From positions 1,302,001 to 1,366,000 of the forward strand of contig NZ_NPMR01000001.1 in NCBI RefSeq assembly GCF_002245215.1: a stretch of 64,000 nt of DNA, in the 5' to 3' direction. This document shows, piece by piece, positions 34,291 to 43,116 of the stretch; position 1 is the first letter of the stretch, and each line of letters starts with the position of its first letter. The stretch comes from Microbacterium sp. Yaish 1 (GTDB lineage: Bacteria > Actinomycetota > Actinomycetes > Actinomycetales > Microbacteriaceae). Made by a program: the position numbers and the translations under genes. The notes under the pieces were generated by a model, which had not been told where the DNA came from, searched no databases, and saw only the letters and a list, made by a program, of their open reading frames with translations.

Positions 34291-35313
34291 ATGCGCGGAG
34301 TCATCATGCACGCCCCCGGAGACGTCCGCGTCGAGGAACGCCCCGACCCGGTCATCGAGAAGCCCACGGATGCCGTCATCCGCGTGGCCGCGGCCTGCAT
34401 CTGCGGCTCCGACCTGTGGCCCTATCGCGGCGAAGACCCCATCAAGCGCCCCATCCCGATGGGGCACGAATACGTCGGCGTGGTCGAGGAGATCGGCGAC
34501 GAGGTCAGGGGGCTCACCGTCGGCGACTTCGTCGTCGGCTCCTTCATCGCGTCCGACAACACGTGCGAGATCTGCCGCGACGGCTACCAGTCGCACTGCG
34601 TCGACCGTGTGCCGATGGGCCGTCTCGGCTCGCAGGCCGAGCGCCTGCGCGTCCCCTTGGCCGACGGCACCCTCGTCGTCGTCCCCGGCCAGCCCACCGA
34701 CGACCAGATCCGCGGCCTGCTGGCGGCATCCGACGTGCTCGGCACCGGCTGGTTCGCCGCCGTCGCCGCTCAGGCCGGCCCCGGGAAGACCGTCGCCGTC
34801 GTCGGCGACGGAGCGGTCGGCCTCCTCGGCATCCTGTCGGCCAAGCAGCTCGGGGCCGAGCGCATCATCGCGATGTCTCGCCACGCCGACCGCCAGGCGC
34901 TCGCGCGCCGCTTCGGCGCGACCGACATCGTCGAGGAGCGCGGCGCCGACGGCGTTGCTCGGATCAAGGAGCTGACCGACGGCCTGGGCGCGCATTCCGT
35001 CATCGAAGCGGTCGGCACGCAGGAGTCGATGATGCAGGCGATCCGCTCCACCCGCGCCGGCGGTCACGTCGGATACGTCGGCGTCTCGCACGACGTCGAG
35101 CTGCCCGGAGCCGAGCTCTTCGGATCGGGTGTTCACCTCCACGGCGGGCCGGCCCCGGTGCGCCAGTACCTGCCCGAGCTCATCGACCTCATCATGTCGG
35201 GGGCGATCGACCCGGGCGCCGTGTTCGACCTGACCCTGCCCCTCGACGATGCCGCCGATGGCTACCGGGCCATGGACGAGCGTCGCGCCACGAAGGTGCT
35301 GCTCACCCTCTGA
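34291..35313 (+). CDS. Zinc-dependent alcohol dehydrogenase family protein
   Basis: A 340-residue MDR enzyme. It keeps the catalytic-zinc motif (ACICGSDLWPY with Cys, and PIPMGHEYVGVVEE with His-Glu) and part of the structural-zinc loop (NTCEICRDGYQSHC). The nucleotide site is VVGDGAVGLLGILSAKQLG. Glutathione-independent formaldehyde or threonine-type dehydrogenases look similar; the substrate is unknown. ATG at 34291. It is divergent from the transporter gene at 34199 and ends six bases before the convergent permease gene. Confidence 0.88.
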   Translation: MRGVIMHAPGDVRVEERPDPVIEKPTDAVIRVAAACICGSDLWPYRGEDPIKRPIPMGHEYVGVVEEIGDEVRGLTVGDFVVGSFIASDNTCEICRDGYQSHCVDRVPMGRLGSQAERLRVPLADGTLVVVPGQPTDDQIRGLLAASDVLGTGWFAAVAAQAGPGKTVAVVGDGAVGLLGILSAKQLGAERIIAMSRHADRQALARRFGATDIVEERGADGVARIKELTDGLGAHSVIEAVGTQESMMQAIRSTRAGGHVGYVGVSHDVELPGAELFGSGVHLHGGPAPVRQYLPELIDLIMSGAIDPGAVFDLTLPLDDAADGYRAMDERRATKVLLTL

Positions 35314-35319
35314 CCGAGG

Positions 35320-36684
35320 TCACTCGGTCCGAGCCGCCACGTCCCGTTCGGCCGTCTTGCGGTCCGAGCGGCGACGCCCCGCCCGCGCGATGAAGAACAG
35401 GATCGTGCCGACCGCGATGTAGCCGGCGGTGCCCAGCCACACCGGGCCGGTCTGCTGGGTGAGCAGCACGATGCTGGCGATGATCGCGAGCACGGGCACG
35501 ACCCGGGGCACCGAGAAGTGCTTGTGCTCGACCTTGTCCTTCTTCAGCACCAGGACGCTGACGTTGGCCGAGAGGAAGACGAGCAGGAGCAGCAGCACCG
35601 TCGTCTCGGCGAGCGTTCCGATGTCGCCGAGCACGGTGAGGAGCATCGTGGCACCGGCGACGACGAGGATCGAGACCCACGGCGTGCGGCGCTTCGACAG
35701 CACGCGGCCGAAGGCGTGCGGCAGCAGACCCGACTCGGCGAGGCCGTAACCCACGCGGCTGGCCATGACCATGAAGAGCAGGGCGCCGTTGGCGATCGCG
35801 ACGAGGGCGATGAGACTGAACAGCCACGGCGGGATGGCGACGCCGCTGGCGGTCACGACATCCAGCAGCGGGCCGGTCGACTCGGCCAGCTCGGCCGGCG
35901 GCACGACGATGACGGCGCCGATCGCGATGAGCAGGTAGACCACAGCCGCGGTGATGATGGCGCCGAAGAGCGCACGGGGGTACGACTTCGAGGGGTTCTT
36001 CACCTCTTCGGCCATGTTGGCTGCCGCTTCGAAGCCGAGGAACGAGAAGAACGCGACGATGGATGCCGCGAACGCTCCCTGCAGCGGCGGCACATCCGGG
36101 GCGAACTCGAAGATGCGCGCCGGCTCGCCACCGCCGCCGGCGAACACCATCGCCGCGACGAAGATGACGATGACCAGACCCGAGACCTCGATGATCGACG
36201 CCACGAAGTTCGTCGCGAGCGACTCGCGCACACCCCGCAGGTTGATGATGGTGAGCACGGCGATGAAGGCGATCGCCACCGGGATCGGCGGGATGTCGAA
36301 CAGCGCGGCGAAGTAGTCCCCCGCGAAGGCGTTGGCGAGCGCCGCCGCCGTCGTGATTCCCGACGCCATCATCAGGAACCCCACGAGGAACGACAGGAAC
36401 GGGATGCCGAACGCCTTGTCCACGTAGCGGGCGGCACCGCCCGCGTGCGGGTACTTGGTGATCAGTTCCGCGTATGTGCCGGCCGTGAGCAGCGCGACGA
36501 CGAGCGCGATCAGCAGCGGCAGCCAGATCACGCCCCCGACGTCGTTCGCCATGGTCCCGACGAGGGTGTAGATGCCGGCGCCGAGCGTGTCGCCGACGAT
36601 GAAGGCGAACAGGAGGGGGGTACCGATGGCCCGTTTCAGCCCAGGCCGATCGTCGACGATCGGCGCGCTGGTGTCGTTGGTCAT
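35320..36684 (-). CDS. APC-family amino acid permease (paralogue of 56974-58308)
   Basis: A 454-residue transporter with about twelve helices. GTPLLFAFIVGDTLGAGIY is the conserved first helix of APC carriers, followed by AELITKYPHAGGAARYVDKAF and FFSFLGFEAAANMAEEVKNP, the family consensus. ATG at 36684 has GGAG at nine bases. It imports or exchanges amino acids or polyamines, depending on subgroup. It is clearly paralogous to the permease at 56974-58308, sharing blocks such as NGALL-MASR-YG and SGVAIP-WLFSLIAL. It is convergent with the alcohol dehydrogenase gene. Confidence 0.88.
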   Translation of the reverse strand: MTNDTSAPIVDDRPGLKRAIGTPLLFAFIVGDTLGAGIYTLVGTMANDVGGVIWLPLLIALVVALLTAGTYAELITKYPHAGGAARYVDKAFGIPFLSFLVGFLMMASGITTAAALANAFAGDYFAALFDIPPIPVAIAFIAVLTIINLRGVRESLATNFVASIIEVSGLVIVIFVAAMVFAGGGGEPARIFEFAPDVPPLQGAFAASIVAFFSFLGFEAAANMAEEVKNPSKSYPRALFGAIITAAVVYLLIAIGAVIVVPPAELAESTGPLLDVVTASGVAIPPWLFSLIALVAIANGALLFMVMASRVGYGLAESGLLPHAFGRVLSKRRTPWVSILVVAGATMLLTVLGDIGTLAETTVLLLLLVFLSANVSVLVLKKDKVEHKHFSVPRVVPVLAIIASIVLLTQQTGPVWLGTAGYIAVGTILFFIARAGRRRSDRKTAERDVAARTE

Positions 36685-36795
36685 CGCATCACTCCAGCGT
36701 GTCGTCCCGAATTCGGACAACCCCTGGCGTCGGCGCGCGATCTGTGGTTGTGCACCTGCCGCTGGCCGGCGTCCGATGCAGGCAGGATGTGAGAC

Positions 36796-37542
36796 ATGTC
36801 CGATGCCCCCGCACGCTCGTTCCTCCGCGGCGCCGCAGATCTCGCGCGCGGCTTCGGCTTCTGGTCGCGCCGGCCGGGGGTCATGGCGCTCGGACTCATC
36901 CCCGCCGCGATCGTCGGGCTCGTCCTGGTCGGCGGGCTCATCGCCCTCGGCGCCTTCCTGCCTCAGATCGTCGACACCCTCACGCCCTTCGCCGACGCGT
37001 GGCCCGAGCTATGGGCGACGATCGTGCGCATCGCCGCGGGAACGGCCCTGCTCGGCGGGGCGATCGTGCTCGTCGCGGTGTCGTTCACCGCGCTCACGCT
37101 CATGGTGGGCGAGCCGTTCTACGACCGCATCTGGCGTGCTGCCGAAGCCGACCTGGGCGGTGCCGTTCCCGACAGCCAGGGAGGGTTCTGGCGATCGGTC
37201 GGCGATGCGATCGGGCTGATCGCCCGCGGTCTGCTCGCCGCCGCGCTGGCCGCCCTCGTCGGCCTCATCCCGGTCGTGGGAGGCGTGCTGGGATCGGTCA
37301 CCGCGGTGTCGCTCACGGGCTGGCTCCTCGCCGACGAGCTGACCTCGCGCGCCCTGTCGGCGCGCGGCATCCTGGCGGCCGACCGTCGCCGCCTGCGCCG
37401 ATCCCACCGCGCCCGGTTCCTGGGCTTCGGGATCGCGACGCAGCTGTGCTTCCTCATCCCGCTCGGGGCGGTCGTCACGATGCCGGCCGCCGTGGCCGGC
37501 TCGACCCGTTTGGCGCGCACGGTGCTCGACGCGCGCGACTGA
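36796..37542 (+). CDS. EI24 domain-containing membrane protein (CysZ-like)
   Basis: A 248-residue protein with four hydrophobic regions. GFGFWSRRPGVMALGLIPAAI, LMVGEPFYDRIWRAAE and LLADELTSRALSARG are typical of the EI24/CysZ group. CysZ proteins take up sulfate; actinobacterial EI24 proteins are mostly of unknown role. ATG start at 36796, seven bases after CAGGAT, so possibly leaderless. It is divergent from the APC permease and convergent with the CDF gene. Confidence 0.82.
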   Translation: MSDAPARSFLRGAADLARGFGFWSRRPGVMALGLIPAAIVGLVLVGGLIALGAFLPQIVDTLTPFADAWPELWATIVRIAAGTALLGGAIVLVAVSFTALTLMVGEPFYDRIWRAAEADLGGAVPDSQGGFWRSVGDAIGLIARGLLAAALAALVGLIPVVGGVLGSVTAVSLTGWLLADELTSRALSARGILAADRRRLRRSHRARFLGFGIATQLCFLIPLGAVVTMPAAVAGSTRLARTVLDARD

Positions 37543-37559
37543 GGTCGACGCGCCCCGCG

Positions 37560-38504
37560 TCACGCGTGCCGGACCGAGTCGGGCTCCTCGTCGCGGATGT
37601 GCGCGTTCTCGATCTGAAAGGTGGAGTGCAGCACCGACACCTCGAAATGCTCCGCGACGCACGATCGCACCTCCTGCAGCACCTCGGCCGCGTGACCGTC
37701 GGTGAAGCATCGGTCCTCGACGACGACATGCGCCGTGATCGTGGGCAGACCCGACGCGACCGTCGACGCGTGCAGATCGTGCACGTCGGTCACATGGTCA
37801 AGACGCAGGATGTGCGCGCGCACATCGTCGAGGTCGAGCCCGCGGGGCGTGAACTCCATCAGCACCGAGGCCGTCTCGCGCATCAGCTTCACCGCGCGGG
37901 GCACGATGAGGGCGGCGATGAACAGGCCGGCGACGGCATCCGCCTGGGCGAATCCGGTCGTCGCGATGACGATCGCGGCGACGATGACGCCGACCGAGCC
38001 GAGGGCGTCGTTGAGCACTTCGAGGAACGCCGCGCGCATGTTGAAGTTCGCGCCGCGACTCGACGAGAGGACGGCGATCGCCACGATGTTGGCGACGAGG
38101 CCGACGACGCCGAAGACGAGCAGCTCGATCGCGGGCACCTCCGGCGGCTCGAACAGGCGCCGGATGCCCTCGATCGCGGCGTACACGCCGACGATCAGCA
38201 GCAGAGCTGCCTGCGCGAACGCAGCGATCACCTCGATCCGGCGGAAACCCCACGTGCGGCGCGCGTTCGCGGGACGCATCATGAGGTTCGCGGCGACGAG
38301 GGCGACGAGCAGACCCGAGGCATCGGTGAGGGCGTGCGCCGTGTCGGTGAGCAGCGCGAGGCTTCCCGTCACGATCGAACCCACTGCCTGGGTCACCACG
38401 ATCGCGGCGGTGATGCCGAACGCGATCCAGAGCTTCAGCCGGAAGTCGGCCGGCTGCCCCGGCGGGGTCGCATCCGCCGGCGCGTGGCTGTGCCCGGCAC
38501 CCAT
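37560..38504 (-). CDS. Cation diffusion facilitator (Zn/Cd/Co efflux)
   Basis: A 314-residue CDF transporter. A His-containing N-terminus (GHSHAPADATPPG) is followed by six helices. SLALLTDTAHALTDASGLL carries the HxxxD metal site and ALGSVGVIVAAIVIATTGF its second half. The cytoplasmic C-terminal domain (TITAHVVVEDRCFTDG, VSVLHSTFQIE) has the dimerisation fold with metal-binding His. Its ATG overlaps the ArsR stop, so the pair is a metal-sensing operon like CzrA-CzrB. Confidence 0.92.
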   Translation of the reverse strand: MGAGHSHAPADATPPGQPADFRLKLWIAFGITAAIVVTQAVGSIVTGSLALLTDTAHALTDASGLLVALVAANLMMRPANARRTWGFRRIEVIAAFAQAALLLIVGVYAAIEGIRRLFEPPEVPAIELLVFGVVGLVANIVAIAVLSSSRGANFNMRAAFLEVLNDALGSVGVIVAAIVIATTGFAQADAVAGLFIAALIVPRAVKLMRETASVLMEFTPRGLDLDDVRAHILRLDHVTDVHDLHASTVASGLPTITAHVVVEDRCFTDGHAAEVLQEVRSCVAEHFEVSVLHSTFQIENAHIRDEEPDSVRHA

Positions 38505-38902
38505 CAGCCGGCCACCGCGACGTCGGTCACCGGCCGCGGGCGGCGGAGGTGGGCGCACAGCGTGGCCCGAGTGCCGGTCGCGCGCAACAGAGCCTCGGCC
38601 GCGTCGACGAGCCCCGCCGTCGCGTCCGGCTCGGCCAGTGCGTACCAGGATGAGCGCCCCTCGGGACGGAGGGTCACGAGCCCGCATTCGAGCAGGAAGG
38701 CGACGTGCTTGCTGACGGTGGACTGAGCGAGGCCGACGTGTTCGACGAGGTCGCGGACGCGGTGCTCGCCGTACGACAGGTGCTGCAGCACCGCGAGGCG
38801 GGTCGGATCGGCGAGCGCCTGGAACAGGTGGGCGTAGATCTCGGTGGCCCGCTCGTCGAGCTGCGTCGCCTCACGCGGGGAGGAGTCAGGATTCATCGTC
38901 AC
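38504..38902 (-). CDS. ArsR/SmtB-family metal-responsive repressor
   Basis: A 132-residue winged-helix repressor. ALADPTRLAVLQHLSYGEHR and DLVEHVGLAQSTVSKHVAFL are the DNA-binding core, and LVTLRPEGRSSWYAL the wing. A candidate C-terminal metal site includes Cys in ATLCAHLRR and nearby His. It presumably controls itself and the CDF exporter. I placed the start at GTG 38902 because TATCAT lies exactly six bases upstream; an ATG two codons later is the alternative. Confidence 0.88.
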   Translation of the reverse strand: MTMNPDSSPREATQLDERATEIYAHLFQALADPTRLAVLQHLSYGEHRVRDLVEHVGLAQSTVSKHVAFLLECGLVTLRPEGRSSWYALAEPDATAGLVDAAEALLRATGTRATLCAHLRRPRPVTDVAVAG

Positions 38903-38908
38903 AAGGCG

Positions 38909-38914
38909 ATGATA
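38909..38914 (-). promoter_or_regulatory. -10 box of a probable leaderless promoter (arsR-type gene)
   Basis: TATCAT on the minus strand, six bases (CGCCTT), then GTG at 38902. The surrounding GGCGATATCATCGCC is partly palindromic and may also be the repressor's operator. Confidence 0.5.
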
Positions 38915-38955
38915 TCGCCGGATGGGCGCATCCGCCAGTGCTCGGGTGCCAGGCC

Positions 38956-40203
38956 TCAGACGGCCAGGGCGCGAGCCCTCCCCTCGTACACGTCGCGGTC
39001 CAGCTCCTTCCGGTCGTCCGCGACGAGCATGGCGATGAACGTGTCGCCGTTGACGTTGAGGAAGGTGCGCAGCACGCCCGCGAACCAGTCGACCGCGATC
39101 AGGAGCCCGACCCCCTCGAACGGCAGTCCGAGCGAGGTGGCGAGGAAGGTGGCGACGACGGGGAAGCCGCCCGGCACGGTGATCGTGCCCATGTTGAGGA
39201 GAATCGCCAGACCCATTCCGAGCAGGAGGGTGCCCGTATCGAGGTTGACGCCGCCGGACTGCGCGAGGAACATCACGACGATCACGTAGTTCAGCACGGC
39301 GCCGTACGACCCCATCGTCAACCCCACGGAGAGGGTGAAGTTGGCCACGGTGCGGTCGACGCCGATCTTCTCGATCGCCGTCTTGAGCACGGTCGGGTAT
39401 GTCACCGCCGAGCTCGTCGTGGTCACGGCGATCAGGGTCTGCTGCGCGAGTTTGGCCGGGAGCAACGCGATGTTGACGCGCGTCCGCGCCCACACCACGG
39501 CGACGAAGAGGATGAGCAGGACGAGCACGCCGAGCAGGGTCGAGCCCAGATACCCGAGCCCGCCGATCACGACCCCGAAACCGACCGTTCCGGCGAGGTC
39601 GGCCAGAAGGCAGAAGACGCCGATCGGTGCGATCAGCATCACGAACCGGATCATCGTCAGGACGACCTGCTGGATCTGATCGAAGAAGTCGAGCACGAGC
39701 CGGTTGCCGCTGGCCGTCACGTAGACGTTCAACGCGGCGCCGAACAGCAGCGAGAAGACGATGATCGGAACCATCGCGGCGCCGGACATGGCGTCGAAGA
39801 TGTTCGTCGACACGAAACCGACGATCGTGTCCTGCCAGCCCAGGGCCTCGCCGGCGGCATCCTCGAGGGACGGATCGACCGCCCCCGAGAAGTCGACCCC
39901 CGCGCCCGGTTGCAGCACCGAGCCGATGATCCAGGCCACCACGGCGGCGACGGCCGCGAAGGCGAGCATCCAGGCGAAGGTCCGCGTGGCGAGGCGGCCC
40001 ATACCCGATCCGCGGAGGGACCCGATCGCGAAGATGATCGACGACATCACGAGCGGCACGATCGACATCTGGATGAGGCGGATGAAGATGTCGCCGACGA
40101 ACGCGATGCCCGCCGCCGCGTCGCCCAGGACGAGTCCGAACGCGATACCCAGCAACGCCGCCAGTCCGATCTGCAGCGCGGGGCTCTTCAATGCTCTCTT
40201 CAC
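38956..40203 (-). CDS. Dicarboxylate/amino acid:cation symporter (DAACS family)
   Basis: A 415-residue transporter of the glutamate-transporter fold. FIRLIQMSIVPLVMSSIIF, the serine-rich re-entrant loop in VTTTSSAVTYPTVL, and NMGTITVPGGFPVVATFL are DAACS hallmarks. It takes up C4-dicarboxylates or acidic amino acids with Na+ or H+. GTG start at 40203. It is divergent from the GntR gene; a GGTAGGACC operator lies in the gap, so it may be part of that regulon. Confidence 0.9.
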   Translation of the reverse strand: MKRALKSPALQIGLAALLGIAFGLVLGDAAAGIAFVGDIFIRLIQMSIVPLVMSSIIFAIGSLRGSGMGRLATRTFAWMLAFAAVAAVVAWIIGSVLQPGAGVDFSGAVDPSLEDAAGEALGWQDTIVGFVSTNIFDAMSGAAMVPIIVFSLLFGAALNVYVTASGNRLVLDFFDQIQQVVLTMIRFVMLIAPIGVFCLLADLAGTVGFGVVIGGLGYLGSTLLGVLVLLILFVAVVWARTRVNIALLPAKLAQQTLIAVTTTSSAVTYPTVLKTAIEKIGVDRTVANFTLSVGLTMGSYGAVLNYVIVVMFLAQSGGVNLDTGTLLLGMGLAILLNMGTITVPGGFPVVATFLATSLGLPFEGVGLLIAVDWFAGVLRTFLNVNGDTFIAMLVADDRKELDRDVYEGRARALAV

Positions 40204-40285
40204 GGTCGTCCGTCCCTCTCGAGGCCTTCCCGCCGGGCGGCGGTGAGATCGACGCTAGGTCGACGGCGGCCGCCGATGCGGAGAA

Positions 40286-40300
40286 TTGGTAGGACCGTAA
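40286..40300. promoter_or_regulatory. Predicted GntR/FadR-type operator, site 1
   Basis: TTGGTAGGACCGTAA: half-sites TTGGT and ACC(A/G) around AGG. FCD-type GntR regulators bind TnGTnnnACnA. The core GGTAGGACC is repeated at 41134-41142. Lies between the symporter and GntR starts. Confidence 0.65.
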
Positions 40301-40386
40301 CGACTCGTTTACATGATCGGAACGTCGGATGACGAGGCCGCGACCGTGACAGACTGGGCCGGCCCGCCAGATGAGGAGGATCCGCC

Positions 40387-41121
40387 GTGACCGACACCGC
40401 CGGAGCGAGCCTCGGCCCCCTCCCCCGCACGCACGCGCTGATCGCCGACGACATCTCACGACACCTCGAGCGCCTCATCGTGACCGGCGAGCTCAGCCCG
40501 GGAGCACCCCTGCCCCCCGAGCGCGTGCTCGCGCAGACCCTCGGCGTCTCGCGCAACGCCCTCCGCGAGGCCCTGACGCGCCTCGCCGGGCTCGGGCTGA
40601 TCGAGCGGCGGCAGGGCAGCGCCAACCGCATCGCTCAGAGGGTTCCGCTCTCGGCGACGCTGGCCGGACGGATGAACGAGGTCTCGGCCGAGTTCCGCAA
40701 CGCGGCGGAGTTCCGTGCCGTCATCGAGCCCCAGCTCGTCCGCCTCGCGGCTGCCCGCGTCGACCGGGTCCAGCTCGATGCCCTCCGCGAGCTGCTCGAG
40801 TCCGGCGGCGAGAACGACGCCGAAGGATCGGCGGCCCTCGACATCGCGTTCCACTCCGCCGTCGCACAGGCGACCGGCAACCCGCTGCTGGCGGCCCTCG
40901 GCGAGCTCACGGCCTCGTGGACGGTCGCAGCCCGCCTCTACTCCCACCTCGATGCCGACGGGCGACGCCTGTCGCACGACGGCCACGCACGCATCCTGGC
41001 GGCGCTCGTCGCGGGCGACCCCGACGCCGCCGAGTACGCCATGCGCATCCATCTGGCCGAGATCCGGCATCTGATCGAACGCGCCGGATCATCCGAGGCG
41101 GATGCCGCCGAAGACGCGTGA
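40387..41121 (+). CDS. GntR-family regulator, FadR subfamily (FCD domain)
   Basis: A 244-residue regulator. The winged helix (GAPLPPERVLAQTLGVSRNAL, written in two parts GAPLPPERVLAQTL and GVSRNALREALTRL) is followed by the all-helical FCD ligand domain with the metal-binding residues spread over FRAVIEPQLVRLAA, DIAFHSAVAQATGN and DGHARILAALVAGD. Such proteins sense organic acids. GTG start at 40387 behind GAGGAGG. Two matching operators, before and after this gene, suggest it controls itself, the symporter and the DUF1275-acetamidase pair. Confidence 0.9.
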   Translation: MTDTAGASLGPLPRTHALIADDISRHLERLIVTGELSPGAPLPPERVLAQTLGVSRNALREALTRLAGLGLIERRQGSANRIAQRVPLSATLAGRMNEVSAEFRNAAEFRAVIEPQLVRLAAARVDRVQLDALRELLESGGENDAEGSAALDIAFHSAVAQATGNPLLAALGELTASWTVAARLYSHLDADGRRLSHDGHARILAALVAGDPDAAEYAMRIHLAEIRHLIERAGSSEADAAEDA

Positions 41122-41129
41122 GCTCGGCT

Positions 41130-41145
41130 ATTCGGTAGGACCAAT
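41130..41145. promoter_or_regulatory. Predicted GntR/FadR-type operator, site 2
   Basis: ATTCGGTAGGACCAAT shares the nine-base core GGTAGGACC with site 1. Lies between the GntR stop and the DUF1275 start. Confidence 0.65.
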
Positions 41146-41209
41146 CTGCTCGGCATCCGCTACTGTCATCTCGAACCGGCCCGCCCCGGGCCGCAACGGA
41201 AGGCCGAAC

Positions 41210-41944
41210 GTGCGACGCAATCCCTCGACCACACGCCTCGCGCGTCGCGCCGTGGCCCCGGCACAACGCCGGACCGCCCTCATCGCGCTCATGCTTCTGA
41301 CCTTCGTGACCGGCGTGGTCGACGCCGTCGGCTATCTCGCCCTCGACCGCGTCTTCGTGGGCAACATGACCGGCAACATCGTCATCCTCGGCATGGCGGT
41401 CGCCGGCGGCGACGACCTCCCGGTTCTCGGTCCGGCGATCGCCCTCGCGGCGTTCACCGCCGCCGCCTTCGCGGCAGGGCTGTTCCTGCGAACACGACGC
41501 AAGGAATGGGGCGGCGCGGTGACGGGCCTGCTCGCCGCGGGGGCGATCGTTCTCGCGGGCCTGGGCGTGACGTTCCTGATCCCCGGAGCCGTCGACTCCG
41601 AGGCGGTGGTCCTCACGGCGTCCACGCTCACCGCCGCCGCGATGGGCGCGCAGGCTGCCGTCGCCCGCAGCCTCGCCGTCGCCGACATGACGACCGTCGT
41701 GGTCACCTCGACCCTCACGTCCCTCGCGAGCGAATCATTCGTCGACGATGGCCTGCGCGGGATCTGGAACCGCCGCGTCGCCGCCATCCTCGTCCTCTTC
41801 CTGGGCGCACTGATCGGAACCGTCCTGCTGCCCCTCACCCCGGGGGTCCCTCTCCTGCTGGCCGCACTGCTCACGCTCGCCGTCGTCGTGCTCGGGCATC
41901 TCCGGCTGTTCACGCCGACCCGGCGAGAAGCGGTCGTCGCGTGA
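41210..41944 (+). CDS. DUF1275 (YoaK family) membrane protein
   Basis: A 244-residue membrane protein with six to seven helices. FVTGVVDAVGYLALDRVFVGN followed by MTGNIVILGMA is the DUF1275 signature, and AAAMGAQAAVARSLAV plus ADMTTVVVTSTLTSLA the second conserved block. The family's function is unknown. GTG at 41210 follows GGAAGG; earlier in-frame starts would run through the operator. Its stop overlaps the acetamidase start (GTGA). Confidence 0.85.
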   Translation: MRRNPSTTRLARRAVAPAQRRTALIALMLLTFVTGVVDAVGYLALDRVFVGNMTGNIVILGMAVAGGDDLPVLGPAIALAAFTAAAFAAGLFLRTRRKEWGGAVTGLLAAGAIVLAGLGVTFLIPGAVDSEAVVLTASTLTAAAMGAQAAVARSLAVADMTTVVVTSTLTSLASESFVDDGLRGIWNRRVAAILVLFLGALIGTVLLPLTPGVPLLLAALLTLAVVVLGHLRLFTPTRREAVVA

Positions 41945-43116
41945 GCGTGCTGCAGCCCGGCGAGGGCGACCTCCCCGGCGACCGCTACCTCCCCGCCGGT
42001 CCCGACACCGTCCTGTGGGGGCGACTGCCGTGCGCCACCGACGCGCCGGTGCTCACGATCGCCTCGGGCACGACCGTCACGATCGACACCGTCAGCCACG
42101 AGGGGATCCTCGAGGACCAGGGGAAGGATCCCCTCGCATACTTCGGGCGTCACGGCGTCCCGCCGGAGGCAGTCCTCGACGACGCGGTCGCGATCGCGGC
42201 GTCGCTCTCCCGCGACCCCGCTCACGACGGACCGCACGTCGTCACGGGCCCGATCCACATCGAGGGCGCCCAGCCCGGCGACCTGCTGAAGATCACCGTC
42301 GAGCGCCTCGTCCCGCGCGTGCCCTACGGCGTCATCTCCAACCGGCACGGCAAAGGCGCGCTCGTCGGCGTGCTCCCGCGCGGCCCGCATCCCGTCAGCG
42401 TCTTCACCCCGGTCGAGGAACGTCCCGGCGGCCTCGTCGGCACGATGCCGCTGACCGACGACGGCCACCGTGTCGTCGAGTTCCCTCTCGCGCCGTTCCT
42501 CGGAACGATGGGCGTGGCCGTCGCCGGAGACGAGCGCCCCCATTCGGTGCCGCCCGGCGACCACGGCGGCAACCTCGATGTGAAACTGCTGACCGAGGGG
42601 GCAGCGCTCTACCTTCCGGTGCAGGTGCCCGGCGCCCTGGCCTACGTCGGCGACCCGCACTTCGCGCAGGGCGACGGCGAAGTCGCGCTCACCGCACTGG
42701 AGGCCTCGCTGCGGGCGACGCTGCGATTCGAGGTCGTCGCGCGCGCCGAGGCCCTCGCGGAGTTCGGCGAGATCACCGGCCCCCTCGCCCGCACCGACGA
42801 GTTCCTCGTTCCCATGGGGCTCGACCCCGACCTGAACGAGGCGATGCGCAAGTGCGTGCGCGCGGCGCTCGACGTCATCGCGGCCCGGTGGGGCATGGAC
42901 GAGCACCTCGCATACGCCTACATGAGCGCGGCGACCGACTTCGACATCTCACAGGTCGTGGACATCGTCTGCGGCATCCACGCCCGCATCCGCGAATCCG
43001 ACTTCGACCGGGTGCCTCACCGCGCCGGGGCGAGCCAAGCCGTCGCCTCACCCGGCAGCGACCCCTCCGCGACCGGGCGGGTCGACAGTGCGACTTCACC
43101 CTCGGACAGCGCGTAG
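41941..43116 (+). CDS. Acetamidase/formamidase family protein with a 3' extension over the next gene
   Basis: A 391-residue member of the acetamidase/formamidase (FmdA/AmdA) family: GPIHIEGAQPGDLLKITVE, VPPGDHGGNLDVKLLTEGA and VGDPHFAQGDGEVALTALE are conserved. It hydrolyses short amides to ammonia and an acid. GTG at 41941 overlaps the DUF1275 stop. The conserved fold ends around CGIHARIRESDFDR; the last about 33 residues (HRAGASQAVASPGSDPSATG...) are low-complexity and lie over the antisense 3' end of the alpha-glucosidase gene, a 100-base convergent overlap. Confidence 0.88.
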   Translation: MSVLQPGEGDLPGDRYLPAGPDTVLWGRLPCATDAPVLTIASGTTVTIDTVSHEGILEDQGKDPLAYFGRHGVPPEAVLDDAVAIAASLSRDPAHDGPHVVTGPIHIEGAQPGDLLKITVERLVPRVPYGVISNRHGKGALVGVLPRGPHPVSVFTPVEERPGGLVGTMPLTDDGHRVVEFPLAPFLGTMGVAVAGDERPHSVPPGDHGGNLDVKLLTEGAALYLPVQVPGALAYVGDPHFAQGDGEVALTALEASLRATLRFEVVARAEALAEFGEITGPLARTDEFLVPMGLDPDLNEAMRKCVRAALDVIAARWGMDEHLAYAYMSAATDFDISQVVDIVCGIHARIRESDFDRVPHRAGASQAVASPGSDPSATGRVDSATSPSDSA

